Shown: positions 1 through 9,291, counted from the first letter of the stretch. The stretch: 48,974 bases of DNA from Cryobacterium cheniae (GCF_004403395.1 NZ_SOGN01000033.1:9288-58261); one strand, 5' to 3'. Translations and numbers: made by a program. Notes: a model not told the origin generated them from the letters alone.

Positions 1-1456
1 AGGGGTCATGCACGCGCCTCCTCTCTCCGATCAAGTCCTCCCAGGCCCGGGGGATGTCCCGGGCCTGGTGCACGGGGATGCACCGCCAGCCGGCCTCGCG
101 CAGCCGGCGCACGGCATCCGTGTCGACCGTGTCCAGCACGAACGCCACCGCCGGCCGGCTCTGGGACACGAGGTCGGCGAGATCGACCAGGTCCCGGTCG
201 TCGACGGCGACGAGCACCGCGAAGGTCGGCAGCAGCCCGCCGAAGGCCCGGTGCGTGCGGCCCGTCCCGGACGCTCCGGACCCGGGTGCACCCGGTGCGA
301 CGGATGCCGCGGGTTCGGGCGTCAGGCCGGCCCCGTCGGCGGTCCTCGCCCGGTCCACCCCGTGCTCCGCGGTCTCCCCCGGCTCGTTCGGGTCCACCGG
401 AACGACCCCGGCCAGCCCCTCCAGCAACAGCGCCGCTCCGCCCGGCGGCAGGAAAACGGCGGGCGGGTCGCCGAGCGGGTTCGGGCCGAGCGCGACCAGG
501 TCGACCCGGTAGCCGGCCGCCAGCAGGTGCACGCCCACGGACGCCACCAGCTCGACGGCCACCTCGAAGGCCCGCTGGAGGCGCGGCCGGCCCGCACCGT
601 CGCCACCGTCGCCACCGGCCTCCGTGTCGCCACCGGTGCCGGTCGTCGCGCCACCGCGGCCGCGCAGCGCGGTGTCGAACACGATCCGAGCGCCCGGGTT
701 GCTCTGCTCTTCCTCTTGCCGCACCATGATCTCACCCAGGCGTGCCGTGGCCGGCCAGTTCACGCGGCGCAGCGGGTCACCCGGCCGGTATTCGCGCGCA
801 ATCAACGGGTCCGCGTTGTGGTGCAGGCGCCGGAGCCGCTCCGGCACGTCGCCGTCGTTCTGGGCGCCGGTGAGGCCACGCCCGGCCAGGACGGTCACCC
901 GGGGCGTCACCACCAGGGCCTGCGGCTCCCCGACGGCCCACTCGCCCGCTGCGAGGCCGAAGGGGTCAGAGCGCCCGATCAGCACCGGGCCCGTTGCGTA
1001 GAGGCCGCGCCGGGGAGGGGTGAACCGGTACTCGAACCTCACGCTGTCGGCGCCGTTGTCCGGGCCGCCCTCGTAGGCGTCGAGGGCGGGCAGCGGCGTT
1101 GCGGCCGGAGGGGTCAGTCCGAGGTCGGTGGTGTCCCGCCGGCGCACGGTGTCCCGCAGTCGGAGGCCCGACACGGGCCGGGAGGAGAGGTTCCGCAACC
1201 CGAGCCTCACGACGACCTCGCCGCCGGCCGGCACGACGTGTGGCCGCAGCGTCCGGGTGGCGCGCAGGCGTACCGGACGGATCAACACGTACCCGACCGC
1301 GGCGACGGGGGTCGCCAGCAGCAGGCCCGCGACGAACAAAAGGTCGCGCTGGTCGTTCAGCAGAGCGAGGAGCAGCAGGCCGGCACCCGCGGCCAGGAAC
1401 ATCCCGCCGCGGACAGTGAGCCGGGGGAACCGGGCGCGCCGCTGCTTCGCAGGCAT
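1..1456 (-). CDS. DUF58 domain protein (partial, runs off window)
   Basis: The reading frame starts at an ATG four bases after the moxR stop and stays open to the window edge, so the C-terminus is missing. The N-terminus has a basic start and two hydrophobic segments (about residues 18-55), which suggests a membrane-anchored protein. The DUF58 signature is clear near residues 220-250: REYRPGDPLRRVNWPATAR, followed by a charged LGEIMVRQEE stretch. The C-terminal half resembles a von Willebrand A-like fold, with repeated valine-rich strands such as FAVLVAVDDRDLVDLADLV. DUF58 genes usually sit next to a MoxR AAA+ ATPase, as here, and are thought to act with it in assembling or maturing envelope or enzyme complexes. 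The substrate cannot be read from the sequence. The family assignment is secure; the function is inferred from the pairing. Confidence 0.88.
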   Translation of the reverse strand, partial: MPAKQRRARFPRLTVRGGMFLAAGAGLLLLALLNDQRDLLFVAGLLLATPVAAVGYVLIRPVRLRATRTLRPHVVPAGGEVVVRLGLRNLSSRPVSGLRLRDTVRRRDTTDLGLTPPAATPLPALDAYEGGPDNGADSVRFEYRFTPPRRGLYATGPVLIGRSDPFGLAAGEWAVGEPQALVVTPRVTVLAGRGLTGAQNDGDVPERLRRLHHNADPLIAREYRPGDPLRRVNWPATARLGEIMVRQEEEQSNPGARIVFDTALRGRGGATTGTGGDTEAGGDGGDGAGRPRLQRAFEVAVELVASVGVHLLAAGYRVDLVALGPNPLGDPPAVFLPPGGAALLLEGLAGVVPVDPNEPGETAEHGVDRARTADGAGLTPEPAASVAPGAPGSGASGTGRTHRAFGGLLPTFAVLVAVDDRDLVDLADLVSQSRPAVAFVLDTVDTDAVRRLREAGWRCIPVHQARDIPRAWEDLIGERRRVHDP

Positions 1457-1460
1457 GGCG

Positions 1461-2522
1461 TCACGGATGCCCGGGGGCGCCGACGGGAACGGGGGTGGCA
1501 GCCACAATTCGGCGAACGATGTCGTCGACGACCGGGCCGCGGTCCTGATGGTGGCCGACCACCCGGCTGCTCGCCACGAGGCGGTGCCCCAGCACGGCGA
1601 CGGCCAGCGAATCGATGTCGTCGGGCAGCACGTAGTCCCGGCCGTGCAGCGCCGCCCGGGCCTTGGCCGCCCGGATCAGCTGCAGCGTGGCGCGCGGGCT
1701 GGCGCCCAGGCTCAGGTCGCGGTCGTCGCGGGTGGCCCGCACCAGGCTGACCGTGTACTCCTTCACCGCCGCGGAGGCGAACACCCCCCGCACGGCCGTC
1801 ATCATGCCGCGCAGCTGGTCGGCGGAGACGACCGCCTCGATGCCGGCCAGCGGGCTCGCCGTGTCGCGGGCATCCAGCATCATCAGCTCGGATTCGGTGT
1901 CGGGGTACCCCATTGAGATGCGGGCCATGAACCGGTCCCGCTGGGCCTCGGGGAGCGCGTAGGTGCCCTCCATCTCGATCGGGTTCTGGGTGGCCACCAC
2001 CGTGAAGGGCGGCGGCAGCAGGTACGTGGCACCGTCGACGGTGACCTGGCGTTCCTCCATGCATTCCAGCAGCGCCGACTGGGTCTTCGGGCTCGCCCGG
2101 TTGATCTCGTCGCCGATCACGATATTGGCGAAGATGGCGCCCGGCCTGAACTCGAACCGGCGTTCGACCTGATTGAACACAGACACGCCCGTCACGTCGG
2201 AGGGCAGCAGGTCGGGGGTGAACTGGATGCGGCTGACCGAGCAGTGCACGGACTTGGCCAGAGCCTTGGCCAGCATGGTCTTGCCCACACCGGGAACGTC
2301 CTCGATCAGGAGGTGCCCCTGGGCCAGCAGCACGGTGAGGGCCGTGGTGACGGCCGCCCGCTTGCCGTCGATGACGGTTTCCACATTGCGGATGATCGCT
2401 CGGGCCGCCGCCTCGACGGAAGGCAGGTCCATCAGGGTCTCGTCGTCCGCGTCGACGACGGGGCCGCCCGCGCTCCCGGCGAGCGCCGGAACGGGCACCG
2501 AGCGCATGGGCGAGGCATTCAC
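1461..2522 (-). CDS. MoxR-family AAA+ ATPase
   Basis: This 353-residue AAA+ ATPase has Walker A PGVGKT at about residues 77-82, Walker [10 protein letters not shown] around Asp138-Glu139, and the MoxR stretch [22 protein letters not shown]. The start is a GTG whose GTGA overlaps the coaD stop by four bases, so the two are translationally coupled. Family knowledge: MoxR proteins are chaperone-like ATPases that usually work with a neighbouring DUF58/VWA protein, and that partner lies immediately downstream. The N-terminal 30 residues are Pro/Ala-rich and probably disordered. The target complex is unknown. The family call is very secure. Confidence 0.95.
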   Translation of the reverse strand: MNASPMRSVPVPALAGSAGGPVVDADDETLMDLPSVEAAARAIIRNVETVIDGKRAAVTTALTVLLAQGHLLIEDVPGVGKTMLAKALAKSVHCSVSRIQFTPDLLPSDVTGVSVFNQVERRFEFRPGAIFANIVIGDEINRASPKTQSALLECMEERQVTVDGATYLLPPPFTVVATQNPIEMEGTYALPEAQRDRFMARISMGYPDTESELMMLDARDTASPLAGIEAVVSADQLRGMMTAVRGVFASAAVKEYTVSLVRATRDDRDLSLGASPRATLQLIRAAKARAALHGRDYVLPDDIDSLAVAVLGHRLVASSRVVGHHQDRGPVVDDIVRRIVAATPVPVGAPGHP

Positions 2523-3007
2523 ACGGGTGCCTTCTGCAGGAATGCCGCCACGGCAGGCGGGACGTATGGGGAGATGTCGCCGCCGAGTGCGGCGACCTGG
2601 CGCACCAGGGAACTGGACACGTGCGCGTTGGCGGGGTCCGGGAGCAGGAAGATCGTTTCCACGGCGGCGAGGTTGCGGTTGACGATCGCCATCGGGGTCT
2701 CGTAGGCCACGTCCACCTGCGACCGGATGCCCTTGATCAGCACGCTGGCGTCGACCTCCAGGCAGTATTCGACGAGCAGTCCCATGTTCCAGGAGGCCAC
2801 CACGATGTTGCCCGGCAGCCCGGCGTCCAGGATCGACCGCTGCAGTAGGGAGACCCGCTGTCCGATCGGCAGCAGAGCCGTCTTGGCGGGGTTGTGCACG
2901 ACGAGGACGTGCAATTCGTCGAAGAGCCCGGCCGCCCGTGCAATCACGTCGAGGTGACCCCGCGTGACAGGGTCGAATGATCCGGGGACGACGGCGATCC
3001 TGCGCAT
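2519..3007 (-). CDS. coaD: Phosphopantetheine adenylyltransferase
   Basis: CoaD transfers AMP from ATP to 4'-phosphopantetheine to make dephospho-CoA, the penultimate step of coenzyme A synthesis, in the cytoplasm. The 162-residue length is normal. The nucleotidyltransferase motif [14 protein letters not shown] at the N-terminus carries the catalytic His18. [12 protein letters not shown] in the middle and [11 protein letters not shown] near the C-terminus match the family. The gene overlaps moxR by four bases (GTGA). It is about 60 bases from the recG stop with no obvious terminator between, so it may be co-transcribed with recG. Confidence 0.97.
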   Translation of the reverse strand: MRRIAVVPGSFDPVTRGHLDVIARAAGLFDELHVLVVHNPAKTALLPIGQRVSLLQRSILDAGLPGNIVVASWNMGLLVEYCLEVDASVLIKGIRSQVDVAYETPMAIVNRNLAAVETIFLLPDPANAHVSSSLVRQVAALGGDISPYVPPAVAAFLQKAPV

Positions 3008-3065
3008 GCGATCACCCTAGCCCCAGACCGTGAACGGCACCTGAACGTGCGTTGATCTTGGCCGG

Positions 3066-5264
3066 TCAGGACTTGGTGAGCGAGGCCCGCTCCGCGTCGT
3101 CGAGTCGTCGTCGCACCGCATCCCGCAGCGCCGGGACCGTGTCAAGGTGCGGGTCGTGCTCGCTGAGGCGCTGCGCGTGGGCTCGGGCCTCTCCGATCAG
3201 GTCGCCGTCGGTCGCCACCCGCAGCAGGCGCAGCGAGGAACGCCCCCCGGACTGGTTGCTGCCGAGTACGTCGCCCTCCCGGCGCAGCTCCAGGTCGACC
3301 TGGGCCAGCTCGAACCCGTCGAGGGTGGCCGCGACGGCCTCGACCCGCTGGCGCGCGATGGTCTCCGCCTCCGCGGACGTGACCAGGAGGCAGAGTCCCG
3401 GAACGCCACCGCGGCCCACCCGGCCGCGCAGCTGGTGCAGCTGCGAGACGCCGAACCGGTCGGCATCCAGCACCACCATGGCGGAAGCGTTGGGCACGTC
3501 GACGCCGACCTCGATGACGGTCGTCGCCACGAGCACGTCGATCTGACCGGCTGCGAACGCACGCATGGTCTGGTCTTTGTCCTCGCTGCTCATGCGCCCG
3601 TGCAGCGGCTCGATGCGGGCGGAGGCCAGGGCCGGGTTGCGGCGCAGTTCGGCGAGCACCGTTTCGACGGATGCCGGCGCGGCCGCATCGGGATCGACCT
3701 CCGCGCCCTCCTCGAGCTGCTTCGGGGCGATGGCCGGGCACACCACGAAACCCTGGCGGCCCAGGGCGAGTTCTTCCGCCAGCCGGGTCCACACCCGGGT
3801 GACCCAGCCGGGCTTCTCGAACAGGGGAACGACGAACGTCTCGATGCCCTGCCGCCCCTCCGGCAACTCCGCGATCGTGCTCACATCGAGGTCGCCGAAC
3901 ACGGTCATGGCCACGGTCCGCGGGATCGGGGTGGCGGTGAGCACCAGCACGTGCGGCGGCACGGCCCCCTTCTGCCGCAATGCCTCACGCTGGTCGACAC
4001 CGAACCGGTGCTGCTCATCGACGACGACCAGCCCGAGGTCGAAGAACGTGACCTTGTCGCCGAGCAGCGCGTGCGTGCCGATCACGATCTTCGCCTGCCC
4101 GGACACCACCCGCAGCAACGCCTTGCGGCGCTCCGGCACCGAAAGCTGCCCGGTCAGCAGGGTGGGCATCAGCTCGCTCGCCGGCTCGGGGCCGAGCGAC
4201 CGCACGATCGAGCGCAGGTGTTGGGCGGCCAGAACCTCGGTGGGGGCGAGGAAGGCCGACTGGCCGCCCGTGTCGGCGACGGCGAGCATGGCGCGCAGGG
4301 CCACGACCGTCTTGCCGGAGCCGACCTCCCCCTGCACGAGCCGGTTCATCGGATGGGTCTCGGAGATGTCGGCGGAGATCTCCCCGGCCACACTCTGCTG
4401 GTCCGCGGTCAGGGTGAAGGGGAGGGCGGCGTCGAACCGGTCGAGCAGCCCGCCGGGCGTCGGCACGCGCGGGGTGGATTGCTGCTGCCGGGCGGTGAGT
4501 CGCTGCTGCACCAGAGCGCTCTGCAGCACGAACGCCTCCGTGAAGCGCAGGGTGTCCCTGGCCCGGCGCCAGTCCGAGTCGGTTTCCGGGCGGTGGATGA
4601 GTTCGAAGGCGCGGCCCTGCGGCAGGAGCCCCCGCTCGGCGCGCAGCTCCGGTGGGATCGGGTCGGGCACGGAAAGAACGCTGTCGAGCAGGATCTCGAT
4701 GGTCTTCGCGACCTGCCAGCTGGCCACGGTGTTGGTGGCCGGGTAGATCGCGACGGGCTGCTCGATCCAGAGTTTGGCGGCCGCGGCATCCGTGGGCATC
4801 TCGGGTTCGTCGTCGGCGCCGGGACCGAAGAGCTTGTAGGTGGGGTGGGTGAGCTGCAGGTGGCCGCGGTAGTCGGTGACCTTGCCCGCGAACATGCCGC
4901 GCATGCCGGGCAGGAGCTGCCGGGCCCGCCAGGACTGGTTGAAATAGGTGAGGGCCAGGATGCCGTGGCCGTCGGAGATCTTCACCTCGACGATCGACCC
5001 CTTGCGGGCCTTCATCGGGCGTTCCTCGACCGAGCGGATCTCCGCCACGATGGTCACGTTCTCGTCGAGCGGGAGCAGGCTGATCGACGAGAGCTCGCCG
5101 CGGCGGGCGTAGCGGCGCGGGTAATGGCTGAGCAGATCACCCACGGTGACCACACCGAAGGCCTTGCCCAGGGCGACGGCCGTCTTACCGCCGACCACGT
5201 TGGCCAGCTTGCTGTCGAGGGTCACCGGGGCGAGGGTGGTCTCCGCGGCCTCCGAATCGCTCAT
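3066..5264 (-). CDS. recG: ATP-dependent DNA helicase RecG
   Basis: RecG reverses stalled replication forks and branch-migrates Holliday junctions. The 732-residue product has the expected order: an N-terminal OB-fold wedge domain (about residues 65-150, with FNQSWRARQLLPG), then Walker A GEVGSGKT at 312-319, the RecG-type motif II DEQH at 416-419, motif III LTATPIPRT, and the C-terminal helicase motifs including QLRGRVGRGG. The length is typical for actinobacterial RecG. It is transcribed away from rsmD, with about 120 bases between the two divergent starts. The same direction and close spacing suggest a recG-coaD-moxR-DUF58 transcript. Confidence 0.97.
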   Translation of the reverse strand: MSDSEAAETTLAPVTLDSKLANVVGGKTAVALGKAFGVVTVGDLLSHYPRRYARRGELSSISLLPLDENVTIVAEIRSVEERPMKARKGSIVEVKISDGHGILALTYFNQSWRARQLLPGMRGMFAGKVTDYRGHLQLTHPTYKLFGPGADDEPEMPTDAAAAKLWIEQPVAIYPATNTVASWQVAKTIEILLDSVLSVPDPIPPELRAERGLLPQGRAFELIHRPETDSDWRRARDTLRFTEAFVLQSALVQQRLTARQQQSTPRVPTPGGLLDRFDAALPFTLTADQQSVAGEISADISETHPMNRLVQGEVGSGKTVVALRAMLAVADTGGQSAFLAPTEVLAAQHLRSIVRSLGPEPASELMPTLLTGQLSVPERRKALLRVVSGQAKIVIGTHALLGDKVTFFDLGLVVVDEQHRFGVDQREALRQKGAVPPHVLVLTATPIPRTVAMTVFGDLDVSTIAELPEGRQGIETFVVPLFEKPGWVTRVWTRLAEELALGRQGFVVCPAIAPKQLEEGAEVDPDAAAPASVETVLAELRRNPALASARIEPLHGRMSSEDKDQTMRAFAAGQIDVLVATTVIEVGVDVPNASAMVVLDADRFGVSQLHQLRGRVGRGGVPGLCLLVTSAEAETIARQRVEAVAATLDGFELAQVDLELRREGDVLGSNQSGGRSSLRLLRVATDGDLIGEARAHAQRLSEHDPHLDTVPALRDAVRRRLDDAERASLTKS

Positions 5265-5383
5265 GCTTCGATCGTAAGCGGGACGTGCGACCTGCGGGGC
5301 CGGTTCGCGGCGGGTTCGGGCCCGCCGCGCCGCAGGGCGCGCCCGAGACCTCGGTCGGTGGCGGGCGATAAACTCGACGGGTT

Positions 5384-5962
5384 ATGACGCGAATCGTTGC
5401 CGGGTTTGCCGGTTCCCTGCCTTTGGCGGTGCCCAAGACCGGCACCCGCCCCACCAGTGACCGGGTGCGGGAGGCGATCTTCTCCGCGCTCGACGCGCGC
5501 GACATCATCCGTGGCGCGCGGGTTCTCGACCTGTACGCCGGGTCGGGCGGGCTCGGCCTGGAGGCGGCCAGCCGCGGAGCGCGAATCGTGACCCTGGTCG
5601 AGAACAACTTCGGCGCCGCCCAGCTGTGCCGTAAGAACACCGAGGCCGTGCTGCGCGCGGCCCCCAAGCGCGACGCCCCGAAGGTCAAGGTGAGCAGCCA
5701 GGCCGTGCAGTCGTTCCTCGCGGCCACCGGCGACGGGTTCGACCTGGTGTTCATCGACCCGCCCTACGACCTCGCCGAGACCGAACTCGGCCACAACCTC
5801 GCCGCCCTGGCGCCGCTCCTCGACCCGGACGCCCTCGTCATCGTGGAACGCAGCTCACGCTCCCCCGAACCGGTCTGGGGCGCGGGCCTCGCGTCGGACC
5901 GGCGCAAGGACTACGGCGACACGACCGTCTGGTACGCCTCCCCCGTGCTTCCCACCGCCTGA
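5384..5962 (+). CDS. rsmD: 16S rRNA (guanine(966)-N(2))-methyltransferase RsmD
   Basis: RsmD methylates G966 of 16S rRNA using S-adenosylmethionine. The 192-residue product shows the N-terminal TRPTSDRVREAIFSAL stretch typical of the family, the SAM-binding loop VLDLYAGSGGLGLEA (around residues 46-60) and the catalytic DPPYDLAE motif in the second half. It is divergent from recG, a conserved pairing in actinobacteria. An internal ATG in another frame is not used. The gene ends just before the interspersed repeat that separates it from the convergent thiL. Confidence 0.95.
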   Translation: MTRIVAGFAGSLPLAVPKTGTRPTSDRVREAIFSALDARDIIRGARVLDLYAGSGGLGLEAASRGARIVTLVENNFGAAQLCRKNTEAVLRAAPKRDAPKVKVSSQAVQSFLAATGDGFDLVFIDPPYDLAETELGHNLAALAPLLDPDALVIVERSSRSPEPVWGAGLASDRRKDYGDTTVWYASPVLPTA

Positions 5963-5992
5963 GGCGCCCCGCTCGCGGCTCCTCGCGGCTCC

Positions 5993-6066
5993 TCGCGGCG
6001 CACCCTATGGCTCGCGGCGCATGCTCTAACGTGCGCCCGCTTCCCCAGGGTGCGCCGCCGCGACGG
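5993..6066. repeat. Interspersed hairpin repeat B, copy 1
   Basis: This sits in the convergent gap between rsmD and thiL. The core GTGCGCCC-(G/A)-CTTCC-(C/A)-CAGGGTGCGCCG (about 6031-6057) recurs at 25015-25042. GCGGCGCACCCT (5996-6007) and AGGGTGCGCCGC (6047-6058) form the outer arms of a large imperfect palindrome. Just upstream, CTCGCGGCTC is repeated about three times in tandem with a 10-base period (5972-6000). Its position between two gene ends suits a bidirectional terminator or a REP-like element. There is no T-run. Confidence 0.6.
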
Positions 6067-6100
6067 ATGGCGACGGCCGTCGGGAAAGCCGGCTCGCGGT

Positions 6101-7108
6101 TCAGGCGACGGCGCCGTCCCAGCCTCGGTAGGGGTCCCAGCCGACCTGGTCGTGGGGGCGGCCGTCCACCAGGACCCCGCCCGCGGCATCCGTCACCACA
6201 CCGAGGGCACGGAAACCGTCGGGGAGCACGGTGCCCGGCGGGAAGGTGACCAGCAGGCCGTGGTCCTCGCCGCCGCCAAGGGAGCGCTCGACGTTCTCGC
6301 CGAGCGCCGACCGGGCGAAGTCGATGCCCACGCCGCTGGCCCGGGCGAGGCGCCCGGCGTCGAGGGCGAGTCCGTCGGACACGTCCAGCATCGCGGTCGC
6401 GCCGGCCGCGGAGGCGGCCGGTCCGCGGTCGATGGGCGGCACGGGGGCGAGCTGCGCCGCGACCGCCTCGGGATGCTGCGCCCGCAGGATGTCCGCCAGC
6501 GCGGCATCCGGGACACCGTCTTCATCCACGGCGAGCCGAAAGAGCAGGTCCAGGCCCCGCGCGGCCTCACCGAGACGCCCGGCCAGGGCCACAACGTCGC
6601 CTGGCCGCGCCCCGGAGCGCAACACGGGATCGCGCCCCTCGAGGTCGCCGAAGGCCGTCACCGCCAGCGTGAGGGCGTCGGAGGCGGACAGGTCGCCGCC
6701 GACGACGCCGCAGCCGGGGGCCAGCGCCTCGCAGCAGTCGCGCAACCCGTCGGCGATGCCCTCGATCACCGAGATCGGCGTCGCCGGCGGGGCGGCGATC
6801 GCCACCACCAGCGCGGTCGGGCGGGCACCCATGGCGGCGACGTCGGACAGGTTCGTCGCGGCGGCCTTCCAGCCGAGGTCGTGCGGACTCGACCAGGCGA
6901 GCCGGAAGTCCGGGCCCTGGATCATCATGTCGGTGGTGACCACGTAGCGCCCGTCCGGGGCCCGCATCACGGCGGCGTCGTCGCCGGGTCCGAGGAGCTG
7001 GGCGGCGGAGCCGGGCAGCCGGGGGAAGATCCGGGCGAGAACCTCCCCTTCGCGAAGATCGGCCAGCGTTTCACTCGTGGGGAGCATCGCGCCCGCAGCA
7101 TTCGTCAT
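6101..7108 (-). CDS. thiL: Thiamine-monophosphate kinase
   Basis: ThiL phosphorylates thiamine monophosphate to thiamine diphosphate with ATP. The 335-residue protein begins with ARIFPRLPGSA followed by the GPGDDAAV metal/ATP-binding motif near residue 42. It continues with TTDMMIQGPDF, NLSDVAAMGA and GGDLS, and the C-terminal LDVSDGLALD, all expected in the PurM-like fold. Its start is only about 24 bases from that of the divergent DUF3515 gene, so both promoters must lie in, or overlap, the coding ends. Confidence 0.95.
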   Translation of the reverse strand: MTNAAGAMLPTSETLADLREGEVLARIFPRLPGSAAQLLGPGDDAAVMRAPDGRYVVTTDMMIQGPDFRLAWSSPHDLGWKAAATNLSDVAAMGARPTALVVAIAAPPATPISVIEGIADGLRDCCEALAPGCGVVGGDLSASDALTLAVTAFGDLEGRDPVLRSGARPGDVVALAGRLGEAARGLDLLFRLAVDEDGVPDAALADILRAQHPEAVAAQLAPVPPIDRGPAASAAGATAMLDVSDGLALDAGRLARASGVGIDFARSALGENVERSLGGGEDHGLLVTFPPGTVLPDGFRALGVVTDAAGGVLVDGRPHDQVGWDPYRGWDGAVA

Positions 7109-7132
7109 GCTTCAAACGGTAGCCTGAATGCA

Positions 7133-7648
7133 ATGACTCCCCGCATCCGCTTCCTCCGCACCGGCCTGGCGCTCACCGTCGTCGCCGGCACCGTGCTCCT
7201 CACCGGATGCACGGCGATCGTGCCGCTGGAACCGGCCGCGGATGCTGTCAATCCCACCTGCGCCGACCTCATCGTTCGCCTGCCGACCTCGGTGGCCGAG
7301 CTGCCGGAACGCGAGACGAACGCCCAGGCCACCGGCGCGTGGGGCACCCCAAGCGCGGTCCTGCTGCACTGCGGCGTGACCGTACCAGCACCAACGACGC
7401 TCCCCTGTCTCACGGTGAACGGCATCGACTGGATCGAAGACGACTCGGATGCCCCGCTCTACCGGTACACCACCTACGGCCGCGACCCGGCGACCGAGCT
7501 GATCATCGACTCGGACAAAGTCAGCGGGTCCACGGTGCTCGTGGACCTCGCCCAGGCCGTGGGCAACATCCCCGCGACGGGTCAGTGCGTCGGCGCCGAG
7601 GACCTGCTGCTGCCGACCGATGGTGAGACCCTGCCTCCCGCCCCCTAG
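7133..7648 (+). CDS. DUF3515 family lipoprotein
   Basis: The 171-residue product starts with a basic N-terminus (MTPRIRFLR), a hydrophobic stretch and a lipobox LLTGC near residue 24, so it is probably a secreted lipoprotein. The mature part has three or four further cysteines (NPTCADLIV, LLHCGVTVP, LPCLTVNGIDW, GQCVGAED) that could form disulfides, plus VNGIDWIEDD and YRYTTYGRDPATEL, which I recall from DUF3515 proteins. In actinobacteria this family sits between ddl and thiL, as here. No function is established. The upstream in-frame extension belongs to the opposite strand of thiL and is not used. Confidence 0.85.
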   Translation: MTPRIRFLRTGLALTVVAGTVLLTGCTAIVPLEPAADAVNPTCADLIVRLPTSVAELPERETNAQATGAWGTPSAVLLHCGVTVPAPTTLPCLTVNGIDWIEDDSDAPLYRYTTYGRDPATELIIDSDKVSGSTVLVDLAQAVGNIPATGQCVGAEDLLLPTDGETLPPAP

Positions 7649-7657
7649 CCGGCCGGA

Positions 7658-7726
7658 CCTCGCCGAGCCGTGAGAAGCGCCCCTGAAAATCCCTAAAGCG
7701 GGGGCGAAACTCACGGCTAGGCGAGG
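7658..7726. repeat. Interspersed hairpin repeat A, copy 1
   Basis: An inverted repeat has arms CCTCGCCGAGCCGTGAG (7658-7674) and CTCACGGCTAGGCGAGG (7710-7726), pairing at 16 of 17 positions around a 36-base loop. The loop contains GCGCCCCTGAAAAT. A second copy with the same arms and the same CGCCCCTGAAAA loop segment lies at 9213-9275. The two copies precede and follow the YeeE/TusA-like gene pair. It may act as a terminator after the DUF3515 gene, or as a small mobile or REP-type element. Confidence 0.7.
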
Positions 7727-7886
7727 ATGCGGGCCTGTTCGGGCGACTTTCGGCGCGGTGCTGTCAAGTGTTACGCCTCATTTCGTCATGCCGCGACGTC
7801 TGGGAGCAGGGCCGCCGGCCGACCCGTAACGTCGCCGGGGAGTCGCCGTCAGCAGGCGTGCGGCCGCTGATGGACGGGGACACGAC

Positions 7887-8945
7887 ATGCTTCTCACCGG
7901 ACTCGGCCTGGGCCTCGCCCTGGGCTTCACCATGCAGCGGGGCAGGTTCTGCGTGACCGGCGCGTTCCGGGACCTCTGGATCACGGGCAGCACGCGCTGG
8001 CTGACCGCCTTCCTAATCGTCGTCGCTGTGCAGAGCGTGGGTGTCTTCGCCCTCGACGCGGCCGGTGTCATCACCCTCGACCCCCAGCCGTTCGCGTGGC
8101 TGGCCACGATCCTCGGCGCGTTCATCTTCGGATTCGCCATCGTGCTGGCCGGCGGATGCGCCACGGGCACGTACTACCGGGCTGGCGAGGGTCTGGTGGG
8201 CAGCTGGTTCGCCCTGATCTTCTACGCCCTCTTCTCCGCCATGTCGAAGACCGGCGCACTCGCCGGCCCCGTCGCCGCGCTCCGCGGGGTGACCGTCCCG
8301 GCCTCAACCATCCACGGGTTCCTCGGAGTCTCACCGTGGCCGCTCGTGGCCATCCTCGTGACCGGCGTCGGCCTGCTCGCCCGGCATCATCTGCGCCTGC
8401 GATCGCCCCTGCCGATGGCGTCCTTGCCGGCCCGCAGCACAGGCCTCCGGCATCTCCTGTTCGAGAAGAAATGGGGCGCGTTCACCACGGCACTCATCAT
8501 CGCCGCGCTCGCCATCCTCGCCTGGCCGCTCAGCTGGGCGACGGGCCGCGAGTCGGGGCTCGGTATCACCGGTCCGTCCTCGGCCATCGTCAATTACCTC
8601 GTGCAGGGCGACGCAGAGGTCATCGACTGGGGTGTCTACCTGGTGCTCGGCATCCTCATCGGGGCGTTCATCGCCGCGAAGGGCAGCGGGGAGTTCCGGA
8701 TTCGGATTCCCGATGCCCTCACCACGGTGCGCAGCATCGGCGGCGGCGCGCTCATGGGCGTCGGCGCCAGCCTGGCGGGCGGCTGCACCATCGGCAACGC
8801 CATGGTGAACACCGCAACGTTCGGCTTCCAGGGCTGGGTGTCGCTGCTCTTCATGATCATCGGCACCGGCGCCGCGACCCGCCTTTTCATCACCGGATCG
8901 GCGAGGGTCGGGACCTCCCCAGCACTCGTCCCGGCCAACCGCTAG
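7887..8945 (+). CDS. YeeE/YedE family sulfur (thiosulfate) transporter
   Basis: This 352-residue membrane protein has about nine hydrophobic segments and the two glycine-cysteine motifs of the YeeE/YedE family: AGGCATGTYYRAGEG in the first half and AGGCTIGNAMVNTATFG near the C-terminus. A third cysteine, GRFCVTGAFRD, lies near residue 21. In characterised thiosulfate importers (TsuA/YeeE) these cysteines line the path and hand the sulfur compound across. The gene is followed 12 bases later by a TusA-like protein, the usual partner, so thiosulfate or sulfane-sulfur uptake is the likely role. The substrate is inferred. Confidence 0.88.
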   Translation: MLLTGLGLGLALGFTMQRGRFCVTGAFRDLWITGSTRWLTAFLIVVAVQSVGVFALDAAGVITLDPQPFAWLATILGAFIFGFAIVLAGGCATGTYYRAGEGLVGSWFALIFYALFSAMSKTGALAGPVAALRGVTVPASTIHGFLGVSPWPLVAILVTGVGLLARHHLRLRSPLPMASLPARSTGLRHLLFEKKWGAFTTALIIAALAILAWPLSWATGRESGLGITGPSSAIVNYLVQGDAEVIDWGVYLVLGILIGAFIAAKGSGEFRIRIPDALTTVRSIGGGALMGVGASLAGGCTIGNAMVNTATFGFQGWVSLLFMIIGTGAATRLFITGSARVGTSPALVPANR

Positions 8946-8957
8946 AAGGACAACACC

Positions 8958-9185
8958 ATGGCACAGCACGTACTCGAAACCGACGGTCAGGTCTGCCCGT
9001 TCCCCCTGGTCGAAGCCAGGGACGCCATCGCCCGGCTGAACCTCGGCGATGAGCTCATCATCAACTTCGACTGCACCCAGGCAACGGATGCCCTGCCGCG
9101 CTGGGCGGCGGAGAACGGCTACCCGGTCACCCACTTCGATCGCATCGGTGAAGCCCAGTGGACCATCACGGTGCAAAAGGCGTAG
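8958..9185 (+). CDS. TusA/SirA-like sulfur carrier protein
   Basis: This 75-residue protein of the sulfurtransferase TusA family has the defining CPxP motif (QVCPFPLVEARDAI; Cys13). A normal Shine-Dalgarno AGAAGGA precedes the ATG. It lies immediately after the YeeE/YedE transporter. In the YeeE-YeeD (TsuA-TsuB) pair the small protein takes sulfur from the transporter on its CPxP cysteine, and that is the probable role here. It could also serve a more general cytoplasmic sulfur-relay function. Confidence 0.9.
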   Translation: MAQHVLETDGQVCPFPLVEARDAIARLNLGDELIINFDCTQATDALPRWAAENGYPVTHFDRIGEAQWTITVQKA

Positions 9186-9212
9186 CCGCCGCCACACGAC
9201 CTCGCCACACCC

Positions 9213-9275
9213 CGCCGAACCGTGAGTAACGCCCCTGAAAAATCAAGAAGCAGCAGCGAAACTCACGGCTCGGCG
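9213..9275. repeat. Interspersed hairpin repeat A, copy 2
   Basis: The arms CGCCGAACCGTGAGT (9213-9227) and ACTCACGGCTCGGCG (9261-9275) pair at 14 of 15 positions around a 33-base loop. The loop contains AACGCCCCTGAAAAA, matching copy 1. It sits in the convergent gap between the TusA-like gene and ddl, so it could terminate both transcripts. Confidence 0.7.
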
Positions 9276-9291
9276 AGTATTTCCCGGGCGG

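Noticed and set aside
8..1750. Long plus-strand open frame across the DUF58/MoxR genes
   Set aside because: It is the reverse of two genes with clear family motifs; its translation is Arg/Pro/Gly-rich with no domain.
3147..5387. Plus-strand 746-residue frame opposite recG
   Set aside because: It is antisense to recG with composition typical of a shadow frame in high-GC DNA.
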